NCBI RefSeq assembly: GCF_049532965.1
Contig: NZ_CP186694.1
Location: forward strand, 1,116,001 to 1,180,000
Direction: 5' to 3'
DNA: 64,000 nt
Source of the DNA: Roseateles sp049532965
Lineage (GTDB): Bacteria; Pseudomonadota; Gammaproteobacteria; Burkholderiales; Burkholderiaceae_C
The position numbers and the translations under genes were made by a program. A model generated the notes under the pieces. It did not search any database and was not told where the DNA came from. It was given only the letters and a program-made list of their open reading frames with translations. Positions 45,893 to 54,859 of the stretch are shown one piece after another (the first letter of the stretch is position 1; every line of letters begins with the position of its first letter).

Positions 45893-47201
45893 CCTGTTGA
45901 TGCTGGGCCTGTTCACGGTCCTGATCTACAAGACCTTCAAGGACCCAATGTGGGGCGTGCTCGGCTGGGTATGGATGGGGGTGATGAACCCGCACCGGCT
46001 GGCCTACGGCTTCGCGCACGATGCGCCGTGGTCGATGCTGATCGCGGTGGCGCTGTTCACCAGCCTGCTGGTGCACCGGGACAAGCTGGTGCGCTTCCCG
46101 GTCAACGCGGTGACGGTGTTGCTGGCGATCTGGATCGTGTGGATCGGGATCTCGCCGCTGCTGTTCTCGTTCTACCCGGTGCGGGAGATGCATTACTGGT
46201 CGCGCGCGTTCAAGGTGCTGCTGATGGTGCTGGTGTCGCTGATGGTGGTACAGCGGCGGCGCGACCTGGACTGGCTGGTGCTGGTGCTGGTCGTCTCCAT
46301 TGGCTACTACGGCATCAAGGGCGGCGTGTTCACGGTGCTGACCGGTGGCGGCGCGCGGGTCTGGGGGCCGGAGGGGTCCTTCATCGAGGACAACAACGCG
46401 CTGGCGCTGGCGACGATCATGACGGTGCCGCTGATCCGCTACCTGCAGCTGCAGTCCACCCGGAAGTGGCAGCGGTACGCGGCGGGGCTGGCGATGCTGC
46501 TGTGCATGGCGTCGGCGGTGGGGTCGCAGTCGCGCGGCGCCTTCCTGGCGATCATCGCGATGTCCTTCTTCATGTGGCTCAAGAGCCGCCACAAGCTGCC
46601 GCTGGCGCTGGTCGTGCTGCTCGCGCTGCCGCTGATCTTCGTGTTCATGCCGGACAGCTGGTCGGAGCGGATGAGCACCATCCGGACCTATGACCAGGAC
46701 GGCTCCGCGCTCGGGCGCATCAACGCCTGGCACATGGCGTGGCGGATGGCGGTGGACCTGTTCCCGTTCGGCGGCGGCTTCACGGTGGCGGGTCCGGCGG
46801 CGTTCGCGAAGTACGCGCCGGATCCGTCCATTCCGCTGACGGCGCACAGCATCTACTTCCAGGCGCTCGGGGAGCACGGCTTCATGGGGCTGGCGCTGTT
46901 CGTCGGCATCTACGCGATGACCTGGCGCCTGGCCAATGCGACGATCCGCGCCAGCAAGGCGGTGCCGGAGTTGCAATGGGCGCGGGACCTGGCGGCGATG
47001 TGCCAGGTCGGTCTGGTCGGCTATGCGACGGGAGGAGCCTTCCTGAGCCTGGTGTATTTCGACCTGCCGTATTACCTGGTGCTGATCGTGGTGGTGACGA
47101 ACCGCATCGTCGTGGCCGAGATGGCGAACCGCAAGAAGGCCGCGATCGCGGCGGGGCAGGTGCCGCGGGACGTGCACTCGCCGTACTGGGGGAGCGCGTG
47201 A
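45885..47201 (+). CDS. O-antigen-ligase/polymerase-like protein, exosortase A-associated (TIGR03097)
   Basis: 438-residue integral-membrane protein with about ten helices, probably the Wzy-type polymerase or glycan ligase of the locus. Recognisable: YKTFKDPMWGVLGWVWMGVM then NPHRLAYG, the periplasmic Arg-containing YDQDGSALGRINAWHMAWRM, and the catalytic-loop-like TAHSIYFQALGEHGFMGLAL. It overlaps the upstream glycosyltransferase by 8 bases and the next gene by 1 (TGATG). Confidence 0.94.
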   Translation: MRDLLMLGLFTVLIYKTFKDPMWGVLGWVWMGVMNPHRLAYGFAHDAPWSMLIAVALFTSLLVHRDKLVRFPVNAVTVLLAIWIVWIGISPLLFSFYPVREMHYWSRAFKVLLMVLVSLMVVQRRRDLDWLVLVLVVSIGYYGIKGGVFTVLTGGGARVWGPEGSFIEDNNALALATIMTVPLIRYLQLQSTRKWQRYAAGLAMLLCMASAVGSQSRGAFLAIIAMSFFMWLKSRHKLPLALVVLLALPLIFVFMPDSWSERMSTIRTYDQDGSALGRINAWHMAWRMAVDLFPFGGGFTVAGPAAFAKYAPDPSIPLTAHSIYFQALGEHGFMGLALFVGIYAMTWRLANATIRASKAVPELQWARDLAAMCQVGLVGYATGGAFLSLVYFDLPYYLVLIVVVTNRIVVAEMANRKKAAIAAGQVPRDVHSPYWGSA

Positions 47202-48163
47202 TGCTGGCGTCGCTGAGCCTGCTCGGCTGGCCGCGGGGTGAGCCGGCGTTGAGCATCCTGATCTATCACCGCGTGCTGCCGGAGCCCGATCCACTGCGGC
47301 CGGGCGAGATCGACGCGGCGCGCTTCGACGCGCAGGTCGGCTTCCTGGCGCGGCACTTCGAGCTGATGACGGTCAGCGATGCGGCGGTCGCGCTGCGCGA
47401 CGGGCGCCTGCCGGGGAAGGCGGCGTGCATCACGTTCGACGACGGTTATGCGGACAACTGGACGGTGGCCCATCCGATCCTCGAGCGGCACGGCGCGCGC
47501 GCCACGGTCTTCGTCGCGACCGGCTACCTGAACGGTGGCCGCATGTTCAGCGACACGGTGATCGAGTTCGTGCGGCGCGTGCCAGGGCCGGTGCTCGACC
47601 TGTCGGCGGTGGACATGGGCGTGCATGCGGTGGCGACGGTGGAAGAACGGCTGAAGGCGGTGACGGCGCTGCAGGTGCAGCTGAAGTACCTGGCGCCGGA
47701 CGAGCGCGACGCGCAGGTGGCGCGGATGCTGTCGGCGCTGCCGGTGGGGCCATTGCCGGACGACCTGATGCTGACCGATGCGCAGCTGAAGCAACTGGCC
47801 GACGCCGGCCATGAGATCGGCGGGCACACGGTGGACCACACGGTGCTGACGACGCTGAGCCCGGAGGGCGCGCGAGCCCAGGTGCTGCAGGGGAGGGACC
47901 GGCTGGAAGCGTTGCTGAACCGGCCGGTGCGCAGCTTCGCCTACCCCAATGGCCGGCCGCAGCGCGACTACGACGCGGGGCATGCGGCGATGCTGCGGGC
48001 GCTCGGCTTCGAGGCGGCAGTGAGCACCGCCGCGGGGGTCGCCAGGCGTGGGACGGATCCGTTCCAGCTGCCGCGCTACACGCCGTGGGGCCGCTCGGTG
48101 ACGATGTTTGCGGCAAGGATGATGCGCAACGCGCGGATGGGTGGGCCGGCGGCGGTGGCGTAG
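47201..48163 (+). CDS. Polysaccharide deacetylase (NodB family), second copy
   Basis: 320 residues; carbohydrate esterase 4 fold. ILIYHRVLPEPDPLRPGEID, CITFDDGYADNWTVAHPI (metal Asp pair) and EIGGHTVDHTVL (metal His) are present, and SFAYPNGRPQRDY closes the site. No signal peptide. Distinct from the TIGR03006 copy at 35482, so the locus has two deacetylases. Last gene of the operon; its stop is 13 bases from the convergent phosphodiesterase stop. Confidence 0.93.
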   Translation: MLASLSLLGWPRGEPALSILIYHRVLPEPDPLRPGEIDAARFDAQVGFLARHFELMTVSDAAVALRDGRLPGKAACITFDDGYADNWTVAHPILERHGARATVFVATGYLNGGRMFSDTVIEFVRRVPGPVLDLSAVDMGVHAVATVEERLKAVTALQVQLKYLAPDERDAQVARMLSALPVGPLPDDLMLTDAQLKQLADAGHEIGGHTVDHTVLTTLSPEGARAQVLQGRDRLEALLNRPVRSFAYPNGRPQRDYDAGHAAMLRALGFEAAVSTAAGVARRGTDPFQLPRYTPWGRSVTMFAARMMRNARMGGPAAVA

Positions 48164-48176
48164 CGCATCCCTCCGC

Positions 48177-49382
48177 TCACAGGCCGCAGGCCGTACTCTT
48201 CCTGCCAATCGTCGGATTGCTCAGCCCCAGGAAGTCCAGCACGTGGGGCGTGAGCGCATCGACCTGCAGCATCGACGTGGCGGTGAGCTCCCCGCGGCAG
48301 TACGCGCGTTTGCCGCTCTGGCCATAGGTGTTGTTGAGGATCAGGATGGTGTTGCGCTCGCTGGCGCTCTGCCCGCCGTGACCGCTGCCGATGCCGCCAT
48401 GGTCCGAGACGACGGCAACCAGCCATTCCTCGTTCACGAAGTTCGGCCGCGCGGTCAGCGCCGCCAGCACCTGTCCGATCTGGCCGTCCTCGCCGATGAT
48501 CTTGCTCTGGTAGAACGCGTTCAGGGGCTCGTAGCTCGGCAGGTGGATATCCGGGTTGTGCAGGTAGTAGAAGATCGCCGTCGGCGCATGACGCCACGAC
48601 AGCCAGTTCTTCACCGTGTCGGTCGCTTGCTGAGAGTTCTTCGCCGAGTTCGCCACGATGAAGTCCGCCTGCGCGGGCTTGAGGTTGCGCGTGATGTTCT
48701 CCCAGTCCCCCACGACTGCCACCGTGGCGGTGGGCCATTGGACCTTGAGCCGGTCCAGCACATGGGGCTTGAGCAGCGTCTTCGTCAGGTCATTGTTGGA
48801 GACGCCGTGATCGGCGGCCCAGTAGCCGGTGAACAGCGTCGACCACCCTGGACCGCTGGACGTCGCCTGCGGCCCGCCGGCCAGCACGTTGCGGTGGTAG
48901 GCGCCGCCGTTGGCGAGCGCGGCAAGCGACGGCGTCGTCGCGCATCCGCTGCAGAACAGCGCATCGCCGCGCAGGCCGTCGATGCCGATGATCAGCAGAT
49001 GCTTGCGGCCCTGCGGGCCCGCGACCGGATTGGGCACGCCCTCGCTGGACATCAGCGAATAGTGGTCGTAGGGATCGCCCGGGTAGTTGGTCGTCAGACC
49101 GCCGACGTCGGAGGCGCGCTTGTCGCTCAGGTCGCATTGCTGGCTGTTCTTGTAATAGTCGAAGGACCGGCACCACGGCGCGCGGCTGGCGTCGATGCAG
49201 GCATTGGCGCATTGCTCGGTCGTCACTGAGGTCAACCGCTCGGTGTTGTGTCCGGCGATCGCTGCATTCAGCGTCCTGGTGAACTTGGACAGCGCCCAGG
49301 TCTGGGCCTGCGCGGCTGGCAGCGCCGCCAGCGCCGCGGCGGCCATCATGGCGCGCCCGTAGGTCCGCATGAGTCTGCTCAT
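48177..49382 (-). CDS. Secreted alkaline-phosphatase-superfamily phosphodiesterase with PAN domain
   Basis: 401 residues with a signal peptide (MRTYGRAMMAAAALAALPAA then QAQ). A PAN/apple-like domain follows (residues 50–90; Cys 58, 62, 71 and 83 in EQCANACID, WCRSFDYY and QQCDLSD). The catalytic domain is type I phosphodiesterase/nucleotide pyrophosphatase: IIGIDGLRGDAL (metal Asp135), nucleophile region GPGWSTLFTGYW (Ser181/Thr182), LHNPDIHLP and VAVVSDHGGIGSGHG. Start MSRLMRTYG at 49382, 50 bases after phnY on the same strand, so it may belong to the phn operon. PAN domains bind sugars or proteins. Substrate unknown. Confidence 0.85.
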   Translation of the reverse strand: MSRLMRTYGRAMMAAAALAALPAAQAQTWALSKFTRTLNAAIAGHNTERLTSVTTEQCANACIDASRAPWCRSFDYYKNSQQCDLSDKRASDVGGLTTNYPGDPYDHYSLMSSEGVPNPVAGPQGRKHLLIIGIDGLRGDALFCSGCATTPSLAALANGGAYHRNVLAGGPQATSSGPGWSTLFTGYWAADHGVSNNDLTKTLLKPHVLDRLKVQWPTATVAVVGDWENITRNLKPAQADFIVANSAKNSQQATDTVKNWLSWRHAPTAIFYYLHNPDIHLPSYEPLNAFYQSKIIGEDGQIGQVLAALTARPNFVNEEWLVAVVSDHGGIGSGHGGQSASERNTILILNNTYGQSGKRAYCRGELTATSMLQVDALTPHVLDFLGLSNPTIGRKSTACGL

Positions 49383-49432
49383 CGTTGTCTCCGTCGTTGT
49401 GCGGCCGGAAGCGCGGCCTTCGCTCGCCCCGT

Positions 49433-50893
49433 TCACCAGGGCATCGTGAACGTCTTCGTGTTGGTGAAGGACTTCATCGCCTCCTGGACGCCTTCCTTGT
49501 GGCCCAGGCCCGAGTCCTTGATGCCGCCGAACGGCGTCAGCTCGATCCGGTAGCCGGGAACCTCCCACACGTTGACCGTGCCGACGTGCAGCTCCTGCGC
49601 GAAGCGGATCGCGTCGTCCATCCGGTTCGTGCACACGCCCGACGACAGGCCGAATGCCGTGCCGTTGGCCAGGGCGATCGCCTCGTCGATCGTCTTGAAG
49701 CCGAGAATCGGCGACACCGGTCCGAAGGTCTCCGAGCGCACCACGGTCATCTCGGGCCGGACGTTCTCCAGCACCGTCGGCGCATACAGCGCGCCCTCGC
49801 GCCGATGGCCGGCCAGCACCCGCGCGCCCTGGGCCACGGCCTCGTTGACCACGTCCTGGAGGCGCTGCGCCGCCGCCACGTCGATCACCGTGCCCATCAA
49901 GTTGCGCTCGTCCATCGGGTCACCGTGTCGCCACGCCAGCGTCTTCTCGACGACCAACTCCGTGAAGCGCTCCTTCACCGCCTCGTGCACCAGCATCCGT
50001 TTGACCGCGGTGCAGCGCTGCCCCGAGTTCTTGTAGGACCCTTGCACGGCCAGGTCGCTCGCGCGATCGAGGTCGGCGTCGTCCATGACGATCAGCGGAT
50101 CGTTCCCGCCAAGCTCCAGCACCGTGCGGCGGTATCCGGCCCTGGCCGCGATCGCCTTGCCGATCGCCACGCCCCCGGTGAAGGTGATGAGGTCGACATG
50201 GGGATGCAGGAGCAGTTCGTCGACGATCTCGCGCGGATCGCCGGTCACCACCTGCAGCATCTCGCGCGGCAGGCCGGCCTCGTACAGCAGTTCGGCGAAG
50301 AAATAGGCCGACAGCGGCACCTTCTCGGAGGGCTTGAGCACCATGCGGTTGTTGGTCGCGATGCTGGGCACCACCTTGTGCGCCACCTGGTTCATCGGAT
50401 GGTTGAACGGCGTGATAGCGGTGATGACGCCCTGCAGCGGCTCGCGCATCGTGATCACCTTGCGACGCTTGCCGTGCGGCGTCAGGTCGCACGAGAACAC
50501 CTGTCCGTCGTCGCGCAGCGTTTCGGTGGCCCCGAAGCCCAGCACGTCGATCACGCGGCCGATCTCATAGCGGCTGTCCCTCTTCGACAGCCCCGACTCC
50601 ATCGTGATCAGGTCGGAGGCCGTCTCGGCGCGGGCCTTCAGCAGGGCGGCGGCGCCGTTCAGGATCTGCGCACGCGCATGGCGCGACAGCGTGGACCGGA
50701 AGCCGTGGGCGATGGACATCGCCCGGCGCACGTGATCGACGGAGGCCATCGCGACCTGCCCCACCTGCTGTCCGGTGAAAGGGCTGCGGACGGTCAGGTG
50801 GCGGCCGGTGTGCAGGATCTCGTCGCCCAGGCGCAGGCCTTCCTCAATGACGGATGGCGGGATGCGGGGCGGGAGGTTCATGGCGGTGTTCAT
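49433..50893 (-). CDS. phnY: Phosphonoacetaldehyde dehydrogenase
   Basis: NAD-dependent aldehyde dehydrogenase oxidising phosphonoacetaldehyde to phosphonoacetate. 486 residues. Motifs: GVITAITPFNHPMNQVAHKV, the glutamate in VLELGGNDPLIV, the catalytic Cys in NSGQRCTAVKRML, and ETFGPVSPILGF. PhnY identity rests on the neighbouring phnA and phosphonate transporter; motif matches alone give only the ALDH family. The ATG at 50893 overlaps the alcohol-dehydrogenase stop (ATGA). Confidence 0.9.
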   Translation of the reverse strand: MNTAMNLPPRIPPSVIEEGLRLGDEILHTGRHLTVRSPFTGQQVGQVAMASVDHVRRAMSIAHGFRSTLSRHARAQILNGAAALLKARAETASDLITMESGLSKRDSRYEIGRVIDVLGFGATETLRDDGQVFSCDLTPHGKRRKVITMREPLQGVITAITPFNHPMNQVAHKVVPSIATNNRMVLKPSEKVPLSAYFFAELLYEAGLPREMLQVVTGDPREIVDELLLHPHVDLITFTGGVAIGKAIAARAGYRRTVLELGGNDPLIVMDDADLDRASDLAVQGSYKNSGQRCTAVKRMLVHEAVKERFTELVVEKTLAWRHGDPMDERNLMGTVIDVAAAQRLQDVVNEAVAQGARVLAGHRREGALYAPTVLENVRPEMTVVRSETFGPVSPILGFKTIDEAIALANGTAFGLSSGVCTNRMDDAIRFAQELHVGTVNVWEVPGYRIELTPFGGIKDSGLGHKEGVQEAMKSFTNTKTFTMPW

Positions 50894-51999
50894 GCGGTCT
50901 CCCGGGACATGTCGGCGCTCGCGCCAATGAAGTTGCGGCCGCGCGCGCCGGTGAGGGCGCGCGCGATGAGGTCCTGCGCCTCCTGGTCGGCCAGCCCGTA
51001 GGCGGCGAACCGCGCCGGCACGCCGAGGCCCTCGAGGAAGGCCGTCAGCCGGGCCGGTGCTTGCTCCAGCGGACGCCCGAGTGCCTCGGCCAGCACGGCA
51101 TCGCGGGAGGCCGACCGGCCCAGCGCCATCTCCAGCACCAGCGGCAATGGAAAGGCGCACGCAATCCCGTGCGGCAGGCCCAGGCGCAGCGTCATCTCGT
51201 AGGAGATGGCGTGCGCCAGCGCCGTCTTGGTGTTGGAGAAGGCCATGCCGGCCTTCAGCGCCGCCAGCGCCATGCGCGCGCGCAGGGGGCGGCTGGCCGG
51301 CCGGCGCATCAGTGCGGGCAGGGTCGCGAGGATGTCCCGCGCGGCGCAGACCGCGTAGGTGTCCGACAGTGGGTTGGCATTGCGGTTCCAGATCGACTCC
51401 AGCGCGTGTGACAGTGCGTCCAGGCCGCTTTGCAGCGTGACCGACGCAGGCAGCGAGGCCATCAGCAAGGGATCGACCAGCGCGACCTCCGGCCATGTCG
51501 ACGGCAGGTGCAGCGAATGCTTGCGGCTCTGCGCGCGATCCCAGATCGTGGCCCAGGGCGTGACCTCGCTGCCGGTGCCGGCGGTCGTCGGTACGGCGAT
51601 CAGCGCCTTCACCGCATGCGGCTCGAACGGTTCACCGCGCTGCAGCAGGCCGAGCAACTCGTCGAAGCGTCCGCTGGCCGTTCCGACCATCAGGGCCTTC
51701 GCGGTGTCGATGGCACTGCCGCCGCCCAGCGCCACGATGGCCGCCGTGTCGCCATGGTCGCGCCAGAAGCGCTCGTACTGGTCGCGCAGTTCGAGCACGT
51801 CCGGGTTGGGGCGAACGTCCTCGATCACGCCGGTCAGGCGGTCACCGAGGAGCTCCTGCACCTGCGCCACCAGTCCGAGCGCGCGCGCCTCCGGGAAGGT
51901 CACCAGAAGAGCGCGGCGCCGGCCGAGCAACCGGGGCAGGGACAGCAGGGCCCCCTCCCCGTAGACGCTGCGTACGGGGTTGAAGTATTCGTGGATCAT
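50890..51999 (-). CDS. Iron-containing alcohol dehydrogenase (probable phosphonate-linked)
   Basis: 369-residue group III Fe-dependent alcohol dehydrogenase. GGGSAIDTAKALMVG binds NAD; SGLDALSHALESIWN and LRLGLPHGIACAFPLPLV carry the metal-ligand Asp/His set. TTAGTGSEVTPWATIWD is typical of the phosphonoacetaldehyde-reductase/2-hydroxyethylphosphonate-oxidising subgroup. In this catabolic operon, oxidation of 2-hydroxyethylphosphonate to phosphonoacetaldehyde is the likely reaction (inference). It starts 9 bases after phnA and overlaps phnY. Confidence 0.85.
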   Translation of the reverse strand: MIHEYFNPVRSVYGEGALLSLPRLLGRRRALLVTFPEARALGLVAQVQELLGDRLTGVIEDVRPNPDVLELRDQYERFWRDHGDTAAIVALGGGSAIDTAKALMVGTASGRFDELLGLLQRGEPFEPHAVKALIAVPTTAGTGSEVTPWATIWDRAQSRKHSLHLPSTWPEVALVDPLLMASLPASVTLQSGLDALSHALESIWNRNANPLSDTYAVCAARDILATLPALMRRPASRPLRARMALAALKAGMAFSNTKTALAHAISYEMTLRLGLPHGIACAFPLPLVLEMALGRSASRDAVLAEALGRPLEQAPARLTAFLEGLGVPARFAAYGLADQEAQDLIARALTGARGRNFIGASADMSRETA

Positions 52000-52008
52000 G
52001 GAAGACCT

Positions 52009-53244
52009 TCAGGCGGATCTGGCGTGGTTGAGGGCCAGGTCGAACACATCGAAGTTGCGCAGGCGGCGACCCGGGTCCAGGCCCTCGAGGCGACGGTTGA
52101 ACACCAGTGGCACCAACTGCTCGGAGAGCCCGCCATGCGAGCGCAGCGGCACCGTCAGTCCGCTCAGGTCGTGCCGGTCGGCGCGGGTGCCCAGGACGGT
52201 CAGGTGATCGCCGATGACGACCAGGTCGCCGATCCGGTCCGGCGGCAGCTCGAAGCGCGCCGCGGCTGTCTCGCGCTCCAGCACGCACTCGATGCCCGGC
52301 AGGCGCTGGAGGCACTCGCGCGCCTGCGCGAGCGGGCCCGGCGACACGTAGACGGTCGCGAAGGATCCGAGTGCGCCGTGGTGCACGACGTAGGGATCCG
52401 TGATGGGCAGGATCACGCGCGCGGCGCCGGGGCCCAGCGCGTCGTCCAGCACCTGCTGCAGGTAAAGCACCCGCGGCCGGCCGGCGGCGTCCGTCTTGGC
52501 GCTCATGCCGTGATCCGCGGTCAGGCCGATCACCGCACCCATCGCGTCCAGCTTCGACAGGTAGCGATCCACCATCGCGTAGAAGGCATTGGCCTCGAGC
52601 GCGCCGGGGGCGCACTTGTGCTGGATGTAGTCGGTGGTGGAGAGGTAGGTCAGGTCCGGGCGGCGCGTCTCCTGCAAGCGCACGCCGGCGGCGAAGACGA
52701 ACTCGCTGAGATCGGCGCTGTAGACCGAGGGCACCGGCAGGCCGACCAGCTCCGGCACGCGCTCGATGCCCGCGTTCTCCAGCGTGGCCTCGCCCGCCTT
52801 CTCGGCGGAGAAGCAGATGCCCGAGAGCCCCTCGCCCAGCAAGGTGCGCAGCTTGTCCTTGGCGGTGACCACGGCGACGCGGGCGCCGCTGTCGGCGAAC
52901 CGCGCGAGCAGCGTTGGCGCGCGCAGGTAGGCGGGGTCGTTCATCATGACTTCCTCGCCGCGCGCGGCGTCGAAGAAATAGTTGCCGCAGATGCCGTGCA
53001 CCGCGGGTGGGACGCCGGTCACGATGGAGAGGTTGTTCGGGTTGGTGAAGCTGGGCACCACGCATTCGCCGATCAGCGAGGTGCCATGCTCGAGCGTATG
53101 GGCCAGCCAAGGGGCCACGCCGGCCCGGATCGCCTGCGTGAGGTAGTCCGGCTCGCAGCCGTCCACGCAGACCACGACCACCGGCGCCGACGGCCGGGCA
53201 TAGCGACGGCCATTGACCTCGACCGTCTCGTGATTCGCCTTCAT
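52009..53244 (-). CDS. phnA: Phosphonoacetate hydrolase
   Basis: Alkaline-phosphatase-superfamily hydrolase that cleaves the C–P bond of phosphonoacetate to acetate and phosphate. 411 residues. VVVCVDGCEPDYL (Asp28), the nucleophile Thr67 in PSFTNPNNLSIVTGVPPAVH, YLSTTDYIQHKCAPG (Asp/His), GLTADHGMSAK (Asp-His) and RSHGGLSEQLVPLVF give the two-zinc site. The start at 53244 has AAGGAG and overlaps the phnE stop by 1 base (TGATG). Confidence 0.96.
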   Translation of the reverse strand: MKANHETVEVNGRRYARPSAPVVVVCVDGCEPDYLTQAIRAGVAPWLAHTLEHGTSLIGECVVPSFTNPNNLSIVTGVPPAVHGICGNYFFDAARGEEVMMNDPAYLRAPTLLARFADSGARVAVVTAKDKLRTLLGEGLSGICFSAEKAGEATLENAGIERVPELVGLPVPSVYSADLSEFVFAAGVRLQETRRPDLTYLSTTDYIQHKCAPGALEANAFYAMVDRYLSKLDAMGAVIGLTADHGMSAKTDAAGRPRVLYLQQVLDDALGPGAARVILPITDPYVVHHGALGSFATVYVSPGPLAQARECLQRLPGIECVLERETAAARFELPPDRIGDLVVIGDHLTVLGTRADRHDLSGLTVPLRSHGGLSEQLVPLVFNRRLEGLDPGRRLRNFDVFDLALNHARSA

Positions 53245-54059
53245 CAATGGGCTCCTTTCTGGATCCAGGCACGCAGCCGGGTGGACATCTGGTCGGCGGC
53301 CATGACCATCACGATGATCACGACGATGCAGGTGGCGGTGTCCCGGTACTGGAACAGCTTCATGCTGCCGACCAGCTCGAAGCCGATGCCGCCGGCGCCG
53401 ACCATGCCGAGCACCGTGGCCTGACGCAGGTTGGTCTCGAAGCGGTACAGCACCACCGCGATCCACGCCGTGATGACCTGCGGCAGGACGCCGAAGATGA
53501 TGGTCTGGAGCGGGCCGGCGCCGGTCGCGCGCAGGGCCTCGATGGGGCCCTGGTCGATCTCCTCGATCGATTCGGCGAAGAACTTGCCCAGCATGCCGGC
53601 GCCATGCACCGCCAGGGCCAGCACGCCGGGGAAGGGCCCCAGCCCGACCGCCGCGACGAAGATCAGCGCGAGGATGATCTCGTTGATGCCGCGGGTGATG
53701 TTGAACACCTGCCGCATGCCGTGGAAGACCAGGGCGTTGGGCGCCAGGTTGCGTGCCGCGAGGAAGCACACCGGCACGGCCAGCAGCACCGCGAACAGGG
53801 TGCCCCAGATCGCGATCTGGAGGGTCTCGAGCGCCGGTTGGACGAGCTTCTCGAGGAAGTCCCAGTTGGGCGGGACCATGCGGGCGATGAAATCGCCGAT
53901 CCACGGCAGGCCCTTGAACAGCTCTCCGAAGCTGACCTGGGCGCCGCGCGCGGCCCATTGCAGCAGCGCCAGCAGCATCGCACCCGCCAGCAGGCGGGGC
54001 CACCAGCCGTGGCGGCCGGAGGGCCGGCCCAGCAGCAGCCTGTAGGTACCGAGCTTCAT
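53244..54059 (-). CDS. phnE: Phosphonate ABC transporter permease
   Basis: 271-residue binding-protein-dependent permease. Membrane segments around LLAGAMLLALLQWAA, IWGTLFAVLLAVPVCFLAAR and TCIVVIIVMVMAADQ. The EAA loop GAGPLQTIIFGVLPQVITAW contacts the ATPase. The TRGINEIILALIFVAAVGLG block and ATVLGMVGAGGIGFEL are PhnE signatures. Start MKLGTYRLLLGRPSGRHG at 54059 overlaps the phnC stop by 4 bases. Confidence 0.95.
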   Translation of the reverse strand: MKLGTYRLLLGRPSGRHGWWPRLLAGAMLLALLQWAARGAQVSFGELFKGLPWIGDFIARMVPPNWDFLEKLVQPALETLQIAIWGTLFAVLLAVPVCFLAARNLAPNALVFHGMRQVFNITRGINEIILALIFVAAVGLGPFPGVLALAVHGAGMLGKFFAESIEEIDQGPIEALRATGAGPLQTIIFGVLPQVITAWIAVVLYRFETNLRQATVLGMVGAGGIGFELVGSMKLFQYRDTATCIVVIIVMVMAADQMSTRLRAWIQKGAH

Positions 54060-54859
54060 GCTTCCTCCACGCTCAGGTTGTGAGGCCGTGTCGGCTGCCA
54101 GGCGCGCGGCGCCGGCTCGCCACGGTCCTCCAGGCCCGGATAGATCCGTCGCAGCACGTCCGCGGTCAGGCCGTCCGGTCCGCCTTCGAAGACGATCCGT
54201 CCGCCGGAGACGCCGACGATGCGTTCGCCGAACTCGCGCGCGTAGTCGATCTGGTGCAGGTTGCACACCACCGAGATGCCGAGTTCCTGGCTGGCCTGCT
54301 TCAGATAGGTCAGGACGGTGCGCGAGGTCTTCGGATCGAGGCTGGCCACCGGCTCGTCGGCCAGGATGACACGGGGCTGCTGGGCCAGCGCGCGGGCGAT
54401 GCCCACCCGCTGCTTCTGGCCGCCGGACAGCGTGTCGGTGCGCTGCTCCGCCTTGCCTTCCAGCTCCACGCGGCGCAGGCATTCCATCGCGATGTCGACG
54501 TCCCGGCCGGGGAAGATCTGGAACCACGACAGCGGCGCCGGCATCGTGCCGAGCCGGCCGGTGAGGACGTTCTTGCGGACCGACAGCCGGGGCACCACGT
54601 TGTAGTGCTGGAAGATCATCGCCACCTTGCGCCGCACCCGGCGCAGGCCGGCGCCGCCGGCCTCGACGCGCTCGCCGTCGACGTGGATCTCGCCCTGCGT
54701 CGGCGTGCACAGCCGGTTGATGCAGCGCAGCAGCGTGGACTTGCCGGCTCCGGAAGGACCGAGCACGACCAGGAACTCGCCGGGAGCCACGTCGAGGTCG
54801 ATGCCGCGAAGGGCCTCGAGATCGCCGTAGCGCTTGGTCAGGCCTCGGATCTTGATCAC
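54056..54859 (-). CDS. phnC: Phosphonate ABC transporter ATP-binding protein
   Basis: 267-residue ATPase of the phosphonate importer. Walker A LGPSGAGKST, Q-loop MIFQHYNVVPRLSV, signature LSGGQKQRVGIARAL and Walker B VILADEPVASLDP. The GTG start at 54859 overlaps the phnD stop (GTGA) and gives MIKIRGLTKRYG; no ATG lies near in frame. The Trp/Phe stretch APLSWFQIF is typical of PhnC. Confidence 0.95.
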   Translation of the reverse strand: MIKIRGLTKRYGDLEALRGIDLDVAPGEFLVVLGPSGAGKSTLLRCINRLCTPTQGEIHVDGERVEAGGAGLRRVRRKVAMIFQHYNVVPRLSVRKNVLTGRLGTMPAPLSWFQIFPGRDVDIAMECLRRVELEGKAEQRTDTLSGGQKQRVGIARALAQQPRVILADEPVASLDPKTSRTVLTYLKQASQELGISVVCNLHQIDYAREFGERIVGVSGGRIVFEGGPDGLTADVLRRIYPGLEDRGEPAPRAWQPTRPHNLSVEEA

